From NCBI GenBank assembly GCA_031553755.1, contig JAVBKZ010000079.1, forward strand, positions 1-12,596: a stretch of DNA of 12,596 nucleotides. The letters are read 5' to 3'. Positions 1 to 5,225 of the stretch are shown here, one piece after another. The position numbers and the translations under genes were made by a program. Under the pieces are notes generated by a model, which ran no database searches, was not told where the DNA came from, and was given only the letters and a program-made list of their open reading frames with translations. This stretch comes from JAIRVZ01 sp031553755 (GTDB taxonomy: Bacteria; Bacteroidota; Bacteroidia; Bacteroidales; Azobacteroidaceae). Every line of letters begins with the position of its first letter. Position 1 is the first letter of the stretch.

Positions 1-42
1 ATAACTCAATAATTGTGAGAAAACAAACTTGCCTGTATTCAT
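1..42 (-). CDS. IS4-family transposase (DUF4372 type), N-terminal 14 codons only
   Basis: Read on the minus strand from the ATG at 42-40, the frame is open to the window edge and encodes MNTGKFVFSQLLSY. This closely resembles, from memory, the opening of Bacteroidota IS4-family transposases whose N-terminal domain is DUF4372 (typically M-N-x-G-K-x-V-F-x-Q-L-L-x-F). The catalytic DDE region would lie to the left of the window, so neither activity nor completeness can be judged. The start sits 2 nt after a 24-bp palindrome, a common arrangement for transposase genes that limit translation from read-through transcripts. The identification rests on 14 residues only, so it is a probable call and not a certain one. 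Confidence 0.6.
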   Translation of the reverse strand, partial: MNTGKFVFSQLLSY

Positions 43-43
43 A

Positions 44-67
44 AAATTAGTAGTATACCACTAATTT
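44..67 (-). promoter_or_regulatory. Palindrome covering the translation start of the leftward transposase
   Basis: The arms at 44-51 (aaattagt) and 60-67 (actaattt) are perfectly complementary. The eight central bases are themselves nearly palindromic around gtatac, so almost the whole 24 bp can fold on itself. On the minus strand it ends 2 nt before the transposase ATG and would occupy the ribosome-binding region. By analogy with IS10/IS50-type elements, such a hairpin in mRNA initiated outside the element would block translation. That role is inferred; an operator for a dimeric protein is the alternative. Confidence 0.45.
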
Positions 68-172
68 ACGAATTTTCAAATCAAATCAAAAAATCAAAGA
101 ACGATTACAATATTCTAAATATCAATCAGTTGTATAAAAATGTCAAAAGTTAACGCAAAACTATTAATTACA

Positions 173-207
173 CATCTCCAAAACCTAAAAAGAAAAAGAT
201 GGAGATG
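173..207. repeat. 8-bp inverted repeat with A-rich loop
   Basis: catctcca (173-180) and tggagatg (200-207) are exact reverse complements separated by 19 nt that are almost all A on the plus strand. It lies in the gene-free stretch 43-327 between the transposase and the DUF2461 gene. No convincing ORF or promoter was seen there. The function is unknown and chance is possible. Confidence 0.3.
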
Positions 208-275
208 GACACAATAATCTATCGTCGGGATGTGGAAATAAATAATGGCTATTGTTCGAAGTCTTGGCAACCATT

Positions 276-307
276 GAGGGTGTCCAAAAATATTTTCGGA
301 CACCCTC
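276..307 (-). terminator. Strong hairpin downstream of the DUF2461 gene, lacking a clear U-tract
   Basis: gagggtgtcc (276-285) pairs perfectly with ggacaccctc (298-307). The intervening bases (aaaaatattttc) are also nearly self-complementary, making an almost complete 32-bp palindrome. It lies about 20 nt beyond the stop codon of the leftward DUF2461 gene, where a terminator is expected. However, neither strand has a run of T after the stem, so it is not a textbook intrinsic terminator. It could instead be an mRNA 3'-end stabiliser, a protein site or a residue of a mobile-element end. Confidence 0.45.
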
Positions 308-327
308 TTGAATAGAATAAGCCTTAA

Positions 328-990
328 TTAATCGCAAATATCTACTAAAAACTCGTAAAACGGTTTCATCGAAAGAAAATCATTCGACAATAATTCGGCA
401 AACTCAGCAGAAAACATTTCGTTTCCTACCGGACAGGATTTAATAACATAAGCATCCTTATGTTCGAACCATGGTTGAAAATATTCAGGCAAATCGTTTT
501 TTACCGGACGTTTATAAGTTTCTCCACCTATATTAAATCCTTTCTTGATAGCCGGTTGCGTAATTTCTTTGAATCGTTCGGGTTCGAAAATAATTCGTTC
601 ACGCATCCTGTCTAAAATTTTCTTTTTCGAACCATACAATCCCATCCCATACATATATCCTTCTCCTGATATTTCGAAAAAGAATGCCGGAAAGTTTTCC
701 CATTCGGAAACGACCCGTTGGAATGTCATCCACAAATGGGTTTTATATGGCGTTTTATCGGGAGAAAATCGTATATCCCGATAAATCCGGGAAAGCACCC
801 GGTTGGTACGAAAGTCAATTTCCGCATCAATCGCACACATCGCGGGCGTCATAGCCGCAACCAAATCTTTCATCCTGTTTAGAATTTCCTTTTCATAAAC
901 AGGTTTATGCTCATCAAACCACGGCTTGTTGTTATTTTCTTTTAAATCTTTAAAAAATTGAATCGTCGCGGGAGTAAAACCGGAAAACAT
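328..990 (-). CDS. DUF2461 domain-containing protein
   Basis: This 220-residue protein covers the whole DUF2461 (TIGR02453) family length. Family hallmarks I recognise are the N-terminal F-x-x-L-x-x-N-N-x-x-W-F-x-x-H/N segment (residues 12-28), the conserved block R-I-Y-R-D-I-R-F-S-P-D-K-T-P-Y-K-T (68-84), and the beta-rich centre with F-F-F-E-I-S and G-x-Y-x-G-M-G-L-Y (103-119). No signal peptide or membrane segment is visible, so it should be cytoplasmic. The biochemical function of DUF2461 is not established. The start codon lies 4 nt after the stop of the upstream beta-barrel gene, so the two are almost certainly co-transcribed. The C-terminus (about 200-220) is acidic and aromatic and looks complete. 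Family call is confident; role unknown. Confidence 0.9.
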   Translation of the reverse strand: MFSGFTPATIQFFKDLKENNNKPWFDEHKPVYEKEILNRMKDLVAAMTPAMCAIDAEIDFRTNRVLSRIYRDIRFSPDKTPYKTHLWMTFQRVVSEWENFPAFFFEISGEGYMYGMGLYGSKKKILDRMRERIIFEPERFKEITQPAIKKGFNIGGETYKRPVKNDLPEYFQPWFEHKDAYVIKSCPVGNEMFSAEFAELLSNDFLSMKPFYEFLVDICD

Positions 991-994
991 AAAT

Positions 995-1468
995 TTAAAA
1001 TTTATATGACATACTGAAACAAATTGACTCTTGGTCTGTCATATCAAAAAGGACAGAGCGTTTGAATTCGGTTCCCATACTGATTTGTCCGGTCAATGGA
1101 AATTCAATTCCGATACCAACATTCGCTCCAAAACCGGAATCCGAACCTCCTGAATTTTTGAAATCAATATTGGTATAATTAAGTCCGACAAGAGGATATA
1201 AACGTAAGTTGTAATCTAACGGGAAAAGGTAATGAATATCGGCGTTGACTTCAAAAAGGCTCTTGTTGTGATTTTCGAAAAGATAATTGAAACTTGGCGC
1301 CACACGAATACGGTCGTCTAACCCATATTGAAACCTTAGTCCCAATCCGGTATTTTCCAAAACGGTGTTATAAGCCATATTTAAGCCTAAAGAAGTTTCT
1401 CCTTTTTGAGCAAAAGAAATAGCGGTAGACGCGATCAATAACGTGATCAATGTAATTTTTTTTTTCAT
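995..1468 (-). CDS. Small outer-membrane beta-barrel protein (porin-like family)
   Basis: This 157-residue protein begins with a clear signal peptide: basic MKKK, hydrophobic core, and A-I-S-F-A before Q21 as the likely cleavage site. The mature part is a run of alternating hydrophobic and polar stretches with aromatic girdle residues and Gly-rich turns. It ends in F-S-M-S-Y-K-F, the terminal phenylalanine expected for an outer-membrane barrel. The size suggests about eight strands, as in the OMP_b-brl/OmpW-like families. Its ligand or role cannot be deduced. It is the first gene of a two-gene unit with the DUF2461 gene and has a TAnnTTTG element about 42 nt upstream of the start. Confidence 0.8.
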   Translation of the reverse strand: MKKKITLITLLIASTAISFAQKGETSLGLNMAYNTVLENTGLGLRFQYGLDDRIRVAPSFNYLFENHNKSLFEVNADIHYLFPLDYNLRLYPLVGLNYTNIDFKNSGGSDSGFGANVGIGIEFPLTGQISMGTEFKRSVLFDMTDQESICFSMSYKF

Positions 1469-1509
1469 TTTAATAAAAATTAAGTGTGAGTTATAACTTT
1501 GAACGAATG

Positions 1510-1517
1510 CAAATATA
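1510..1517 (-). promoter_or_regulatory. Bacteroidota -7 promoter element for the beta-barrel/DUF2461 unit
   Basis: On the minus strand the bases read TATATTTG, an exact match to the Bacteroidota sigma-ABfr -7 consensus TAnnTTTG. It lies 42 nt before the ATG at 1468, giving a plausible leader of about 30-40 nt. No TTTG -33 element was found at the usual 19-21 nt spacing, so the call rests on the -7 motif and position. Confidence 0.5.
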
Positions 1518-1688
1518 ACGCTATTGAATGAAAAATTGTTTTAAATTTCAATTTAGAATTATTTTAATTCAGATTTGATATGGCACAAGTAACATCAACA
1601 TTTTAATTTTTTTAGAAGAATTTTTACGTTGGTATTTTTACCCTCTTTCATTGATATTTTTTTTTATCATTTTCTTTTTCATATCACA

Positions 1689-1696
1689 TATATTTG
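1689..1696 (+). promoter_or_regulatory. Bacteroidota -7 promoter element for the secreted multidomain protein
   Basis: TATATTTG matches the TAnnTTTG consensus exactly. It is 72 nt upstream of the ATG at 1769, so the leader would be roughly 65 nt. The -33 region is T-rich but lacks a proper TTTG at normal spacing. Confidence 0.5.
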
Positions 1697-1768
1697 CGAC
1701 TGGTATACACACATACAATTGTCGCGTTTACTTATTTTAAAATATATTAATAATTTATTTTTTTTATC

Positions 1769-3823
1769 ATGAAGAGATTTACAAAATTTAGTTTGCTGCT
1801 GGTCAGTTTATTGCTGATAGGGATAGCGGGAGTGAAAGCGGAACTCCAAACAGTTTTTAGTATTGATTTTACATCTTCAACATGGGGTAGCACTGCTATA
1901 ACTGGATCAAATAATAGTGGAAAGGGTAGTAACTTTTCGGATCTTAATTCTAATAGTTATTATGGTTATTGCGGCATCAATCCTACTACTTCGATAACTA
2001 TTGGGAGTGGTTCCATAACAGGATATTTAGAATTTGGAGGAACTGCTAGATTTTTTTTACTTCCTGCAATCAATTTTATTGATGGAGGAACTGTTACTGT
2101 CGAATGGGGATGTACGAGTAATAGATCTATAGGTTTGTTTTTCAGTACGCCCAATACAGCTACAGAAACTGCCACCGATATTACCGGAGACGGAACAAAC
2201 AAAGGAACAGCGATCAATTATGTTTCACAAAATTTAGGGAATATTGCATCTCAAACATTTACGATAGCTAATACAGTAAATGGTACTAAATATTTACGAT
2301 TATCTGCCACTAATACAGGTGCTAATCCAAGTGCGGGGAGTGGAACTTATATAAAAAGTATTATAGTTAAAACAAACCCTTCCGGCCCCACTATCTCTCG
2401 CACAACAGGAGACGCTGTTGCAACCGGAATGGTAAGTGCCGCGTTAAATCCTATTGTTTTTACTTGGGGAGGTGCCGCTACTGATGCTACTTTAACTTGG
2501 TTAGATGCCGCGGGAGGTAATCCGACAGCTGCTCCTACCGATATTCAGGCAACAAAAGCTGTAGGTTCAAAAACCATTACTATTGATGGAACACCAACTT
2601 CTGCCCGTACGCTTTATTATTCGGTTGTAGCTACCGATGGAACAAATAATTCAACTCCAACAACAGGTTCCATTGTTATTAGCCCTTATGTAACTCCCGC
2701 TCCGAATTTTGAATTAACTTCGGCCGCGTCTACGACTAATCAAGTGGTAAAAGATGGTAACTCGATTGCTAACATCACATATAATATTACTAATGTAAAA
2801 TCAGTTACAGTTGAAGGATTGCCAATCAGTGTAGATTACATCTTTGTTGCTCCCGTTTTAACCATTTCCGGAATTGCCAATACAGGCCTTTACAAAGCAT
2901 ACGACTATACCATTAAAGCTATCGCTTCAGATGATTATGCTACTCCAAATCAAGTATTCCCTGAAACCGGAACCATCACAGTAAAAGATCCGAATGCGAA
3001 AACAGTAGCGTTTTTATATGACGCTTCTGTAGCTTCTACCGCGCTCACTAATGCTAACGGTCTATACAAGTTGGTTATTGAACCAAATTACGATGCAAAA
3101 ACATTCAATGCGAATAATGGTAATTTTTCAAATGATGATACTAATGATATCCTGGCGGTTGGTAATTATGATTTAATTGTCTTACATGAAAGTTTAAAAT
3201 CTGGTAATACATTAGCTCTTACTTTAGGAACTAAAATAGATCAATTGCCTATATTAAATACAAAAGCTCACATGTATAGTAAAACTAATTGGCCTGCAGG
3301 AGCAGGAAACAACGGAGCTGCCGTTAACACATCGTTATGTGTGAATGAAAGTTATAAAACTCATCCTATTTTTAATGGAGTTGTAATGACAGGAGAAACT
3401 AACTCGGTTTCCATGGGTGATGGTATTATTCGTTGGGTAGATGTGACTTCATCTACTACAGGCAATTATATCGCAAATAATAGTGAAGGGACAACTGCTA
3501 CCGCAGTAGCAATAATTGAGCAAAATAATAATACAGCTGTCGATAACAATAAATATTTATTGATATCACTTAGTGCCGCTTCTGAAAATTTGAATAGCAA
3601 TGGCGCGCTTTTATTCAAAAACGCGTGTGAATATTTGATGGGATCAACTGTATTTGCAGCTACACCTACAAATATCAACACCATCTCAGGCGACAAAGCT
3701 ATCGTTTCTGTAAAATACTACAACCTTACCGGAATTGAAGTAAACGAAAATGTGAAAGGAATTATTATCGTTAAAACTATTTACGAAGATGGTTCTGTTT
3801 CAACTTCAAAAGTATTGAAATAA
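1769..3823 (+). CDS. Secreted multidomain protein with ThuA/GATase-like domain and T9SS-type C-terminal tail
   Basis: This 684-residue protein has a signal peptide ending at V-K-A (residue 24). Residues 26-200 are Gly/Ser/Thr-rich and beta-rich, like a jelly-roll or adhesion module. Residues about 206-306 and 310-408 look like two Ig-like beta modules (I-x-R-T-T-G, Y-Y-S-V-V-A-T-D-G-T-N, Y-D-Y-T-I-K-A-I-A). Residues about 411-625 resemble a ThuA/class I amidotransferase-like fold: V-A-F-L-Y-D (413-418), Y-D-L-I-V-L-H-E (467-474), L-P-I-L-N-T-K-A-H-M-Y (493-503) and H-P-I-F (532-535). No Cys nucleophile is obvious, which fits ThuA-like proteins. The last 40 residues (Y-Y-N-L-T-G-I-E-V, K-G-I-I-I-V-K-T, then K-V-L-K) follow the pattern of type IX sorting domains, so the protein is probably exported across the outer membrane. 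Its substrate is unknown. It is transcribed alone, with its own promoter and terminator. Confidence 0.7.
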   Translation: MKRFTKFSLLLVSLLLIGIAGVKAELQTVFSIDFTSSTWGSTAITGSNNSGKGSNFSDLNSNSYYGYCGINPTTSITIGSGSITGYLEFGGTARFFLLPAINFIDGGTVTVEWGCTSNRSIGLFFSTPNTATETATDITGDGTNKGTAINYVSQNLGNIASQTFTIANTVNGTKYLRLSATNTGANPSAGSGTYIKSIIVKTNPSGPTISRTTGDAVATGMVSAALNPIVFTWGGAATDATLTWLDAAGGNPTAAPTDIQATKAVGSKTITIDGTPTSARTLYYSVVATDGTNNSTPTTGSIVISPYVTPAPNFELTSAASTTNQVVKDGNSIANITYNITNVKSVTVEGLPISVDYIFVAPVLTISGIANTGLYKAYDYTIKAIASDDYATPNQVFPETGTITVKDPNAKTVAFLYDASVASTALTNANGLYKLVIEPNYDAKTFNANNGNFSNDDTNDILAVGNYDLIVLHESLKSGNTLALTLGTKIDQLPILNTKAHMYSKTNWPAGAGNNGAAVNTSLCVNESYKTHPIFNGVVMTGETNSVSMGDGIIRWVDVTSSTTGNYIANNSEGTTATAVAIIEQNNNTAVDNNKYLLISLSAASENLNSNGALLFKNACEYLMGSTVFAATPTNINTISGDKAIVSVKYYNLTGIEVNENVKGIIIVKTIYEDGSVSTSKVLK

Positions 3824-3856
3824 ACAAAGCCTATTAAAAATAAATCCAAACTGATT

Positions 3857-3893
3857 AAAAAGAGCCGTTTCCGTAAGGGAGCGGCTCTTTTTT
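3857..3893 (+). terminator. Rho-independent terminator after the secreted multidomain gene
   Basis: agagccgtttcc (3861-3872) pairs with gggagcggctct (3877-3888), two of the pairs being G-U, around a GUAA (GNRA-type) tetraloop. Flanking aaaa (3857-3860) and tttt (3889-3892) extend the stem, followed by a T-rich tail. It lies about 35 nt after the stop at 3823. Confidence 0.9.
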
Positions 3894-4043
3894 CTTCTTT
3901 TCGACCATCCTTATTTTATTTTCTTTTTCTGAATTTTGTAAAAAATTAATTAAAATAAAAGGATAAAAAGATATTATTTGTTAATGAATGATAATAAATC
4001 AATACTTTAAAAACTTTTATTATTTCGATTCGGAATTCAGCCT

Positions 4044-4051
4044 TACATTTG
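4044..4051 (+). promoter_or_regulatory. Bacteroidota -7 promoter element upstream of the small membrane protein
   Basis: TACATTTG matches TAnnTTTG exactly and precedes an A/C-rich leader of about 85-90 nt running to the ATG at 4141. The -33 region has only a weak TTTCG match near 4023. No other promoter was seen between the terminator at 3893 and the small gene. Confidence 0.55.
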
Positions 4052-4140
4052 CATTGTAATTAAACAACACACACAAATAAGATAAAGATACACACACATT
4101 AAGAACAAAATTAAACACACACAATTAAAAATTAAACAAC
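4052..4140 (+). other. G-poor A/C-rich leader with ACAC tracts and attaaac repeats
   Basis: The stretch between the 4044 promoter element and the ATG at 4141 is almost devoid of G. It contains several ACACAC tracts and three copies of attaaac (4059, 4110 and 4131), the last ending directly at the start codon. Such sequence cannot fold much and would leave the start accessible, consistent with efficient translation without a Shine-Dalgarno site. That effect is inferred. Confidence 0.5.
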
Positions 4141-4281
4141 ATGAACACAACAATTAACAACAACAGCGAAAATCAAAAAAAGATCAACGGACAAATCAAA
4201 GTTTTCGCATTCATGTCTCTACTTATAGGATACGCGATCGCATCTCACTTTATGGGTAATTTAGTAACAATTTTACAATAA
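4141..4281 (+). CDS. Small single-pass membrane protein (46 aa), unrecognised
   Basis: An ATG-to-TAA frame of 46 codons follows the promoter and leader described above. The N-terminal 20 residues are hydrophilic and Asn/Lys-rich (MNTTINNNSENQKK...). Residues about 21-44 form a hydrophobic segment, V-F-A-F-M-S-L-L-I-G-Y-A-I-A-S-H-F-M-G, with a histidine inside it, and the protein stops three residues later. This suggests an inner-membrane miniprotein with its N-terminus in the cytoplasm. I do not recognise a family. Support for a real gene is the correctly placed promoter, the special leader and the clean hydrophilic-then-hydrophobic pattern. It is separated by 161 nt of repeats from the next lipoprotein gene, and no clear terminator intervenes, so co-transcription is possible. 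A chance ORF cannot be fully excluded. Confidence 0.55.
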   Translation: MNTTINNNSENQKKINGQIKVFAFMSLLIGYAIASHFMGNLVTILQ

Positions 4282-4300
4282 AACCCTTAACCCCTGAAGG

Positions 4301-4350
4301 AGGATTAACTAAAAGAATTAGAGGCAGCTAGAAGGAGTTAAACGGAGTTA
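4301..4350. repeat. Degenerate decamer tandem repeat (consensus near gaaGGAGTTA)
   Basis: The sequence falls into 10-base units in register: 4301 aggattaact, 4311 aaaagaatta, 4321 gaggcagcta, 4331 gaaggagtta, 4341 aacggagtta. The last two share seven consecutive bases. The purine-rich plus strand lies directly after the 46-codon gene and adjoins a second repeat family. I have an impression of similar ggagtta-type strings in other Bacteroidales intergenic regions, but cannot verify this here. Confidence 0.55.
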
Positions 4351-4360
4351 TAGGAATCAT

Positions 4361-4400
4361 TCTCAATATTCAACTCTCAACTCTCAATTTTCCACTCTCT
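4361..4400. repeat. Heptamer tandem repeat (tctcaac type)
   Basis: From 4361 to 4400 the bases run as variants of a 7-base unit: caactct-caactct-caatttt-ccactct, bracketed by tctcaatatt and tct. The minus strand reads as gagagttgagagttga, a kind of low-complexity string I recall between genes in many Bacteroidales genomes. It lies 43 nt upstream of the lipoprotein start at 4443, so it may be inside its mRNA leader. Its function is unknown. Confidence 0.6.
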
Positions 4401-4442
4401 ACAATTAATACAAATTCACAAACACAAATAAATATCAAAATT

Positions 4443-4997
4443 ATGAAATCAGCTAAATTGTTGGGGATCATATCGTTGTCCCTTTTATTATCATTATTTC
4501 TTTTATACTCTTGCGAGGATAACAAAGAAGGAGAAGAATTATTCGAATTACCCAAAGAATCTCAGACAGGAAACAATACTTTGGGATGTTACATTAATGG
4601 TGATTTATTCGTAAATTCAAAAAAATCGATATATTGGCAAAGTAATCCGGTTGGAGCTATTTATTACAAAGATCTAAAATTATTGAGTTTAGGCGCCGAC
4701 GCTAAAAATGGAGGATCTATGTCTTTAGTAGTACTGAATCCGACGGAAAACGAAAAAAAGAGAATCAATGAAGTTATATATTATCCCACTAAAAAAGAAG
4801 AAGCTACTTATATTTTCGGAGGAAAAGAAGTCGGTGAAATAACAATAACCAAATTCGACACGATAAATAAAATAGTGAGCGGACAATTCAATTTCTCCGG
4901 ACGCTCCCGTTTCTCAAACGAATCATTCAAAGCATTAGGCGATTCAGTTGTCCATGTAACTTCCGGACGATTCGATATTCAGTTCGAAATCCGATAG
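4443..4997 (+). CDS. Small lipoprotein, DUF6252-like
   Basis: This 184-residue protein has a lipoprotein signal: a long Leu-rich core, then L-L-Y-S-C with the lipidated cysteine at 24. The following E-D-N-K-E-G-E-E is acidic, as in lipoproteins exported to the Bacteroidota cell surface. The body has the pattern I associate with DUF6252: an early G-C-Y-I-N-G-D-L-F (48-56), a central hydrophobic strand (S-M-S-L-V-V-L), a late I-T-K-F-D-T-I-N-K-I-V-S-G-Q-F-N-F (135-151), and the closing V-T-S-G-R-F-D-I (172-179). Family assignment is from memory and moderately sure; no function is known. It may be read from the 4044 promoter together with the 46-codon gene, and it ends at a strong terminator. 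Confidence 0.75.
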   Translation: MKSAKLLGIISLSLLLSLFLLYSCEDNKEGEELFELPKESQTGNNTLGCYINGDLFVNSKKSIYWQSNPVGAIYYKDLKLLSLGADAKNGGSMSLVVLNPTENEKKRINEVIYYPTKKEEATYIFGGKEVGEITITKFDTINKIVSGQFNFSGRSRFSNESFKALGDSVVHVTSGRFDIQFEIR

Positions 4998-5024
4998 TAG
5001 TAAGTATCGTAAATATAAAATAAC

Positions 5025-5069
5025 AAGGCCGAATCACTGATTTCTTTACGAAATTCGTGGTTCGGCTTT
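5025..5069 (+). terminator. Hairpin terminator after the DUF6252-like lipoprotein
   Basis: aaggccgaatcac (5025-5037) pairs with gtggttcggcttt (5057-5069) with two non-Watson-Crick positions. An inner gatttc/gaaatt stem closes the loop. It follows the stop at 4997 by 27 nt and separates this gene from the SusC operon. The trailing T-run is short (ttt before g). Confidence 0.75.
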
Positions 5070-5155
5070 GCTATAAATAGGCAAAAAAATAAATATTGTT
5101 ACTTTATCCCCTCTTAAAAGAGATTTTTTTTTCTACACTCTCCAAAGTATTACCA

Positions 5156-5163
5156 TACCTTTG
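5156..5163 (+). promoter_or_regulatory. Bacteroidota -7 promoter element for the susC/susD operon
   Basis: TACCTTTG matches TAnnTTTG and lies 62 nt before the first ATG of the SusC gene. The -33 region is a T-run (about 5124-5132) ending in tttc and not TTTG, so basal strength may be low and an activator may be needed, as is common for such operons. No binding site for a regulator could be identified. Confidence 0.5.
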
Positions 5164-5225
5164 TATACGTATTATTCCCTTTTGTCTAAAAAATACAAAC
5201 TAAATATTAAATCAAATTTTTAAAC

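Larger units (their letters stand above)
1469..1768. other. Divergent intergenic region between the beta-barrel and secreted-protein genes
   Basis: This very AT-rich, gene-free 300-bp stretch separates two divergent genes. It holds one TAnnTTTG element for each direction (1510-1517 and 1689-1696). Just after the rightward element, gcgac (1696-1700) and gtcgc (1721-1725) could form a short 5-bp stem at the very start of the transcript. No ORF, tRNA or strong repeat was seen. Confidence 0.6.

Noticed and set aside
115..303. Minus-strand 62-codon open frame left of the DUF2461 gene
   Set aside because: Its start lies inside the 276-307 palindrome and its composition is Phe/Ile-rich as expected for random AT-rich DNA. 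It also crosses the 173-207 inverted repeat, and no promoter or family likeness is visible.
545..784. Plus-strand frame inside the DUF2461 gene
   Set aside because: It is an antisense shadow of a clearly recognised gene, with no signal of its own.
1966..2217. Minus-strand 83-codon frame inside the secreted multidomain gene
   Set aside because: It is antisense to a long real gene, and its Val/Pro-rich composition is what reversed Gly/Thr codons give.
3466..3696. Minus-strand 76-codon frame with a hydrophobic look
   Set aside because: It is antisense to the ThuA-like region of the secreted protein, with no promoter or independent evidence.
4059..4140. ACAC-rich leader considered as a CRISPR-like or satellite repeat
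   Set aside because: Units are irregular and short, spacing is not constant and there are no unique spacers; it is better described as a low-structure mRNA leader.
4370..4555. Minus-strand 61-codon frame spanning the heptamer repeat
   Set aside because: Its C-terminal residues (V-E-S-G-K-L-R-V-E-S) are simply the translated repeat, and the rest is antisense to the lipoprotein signal peptide.
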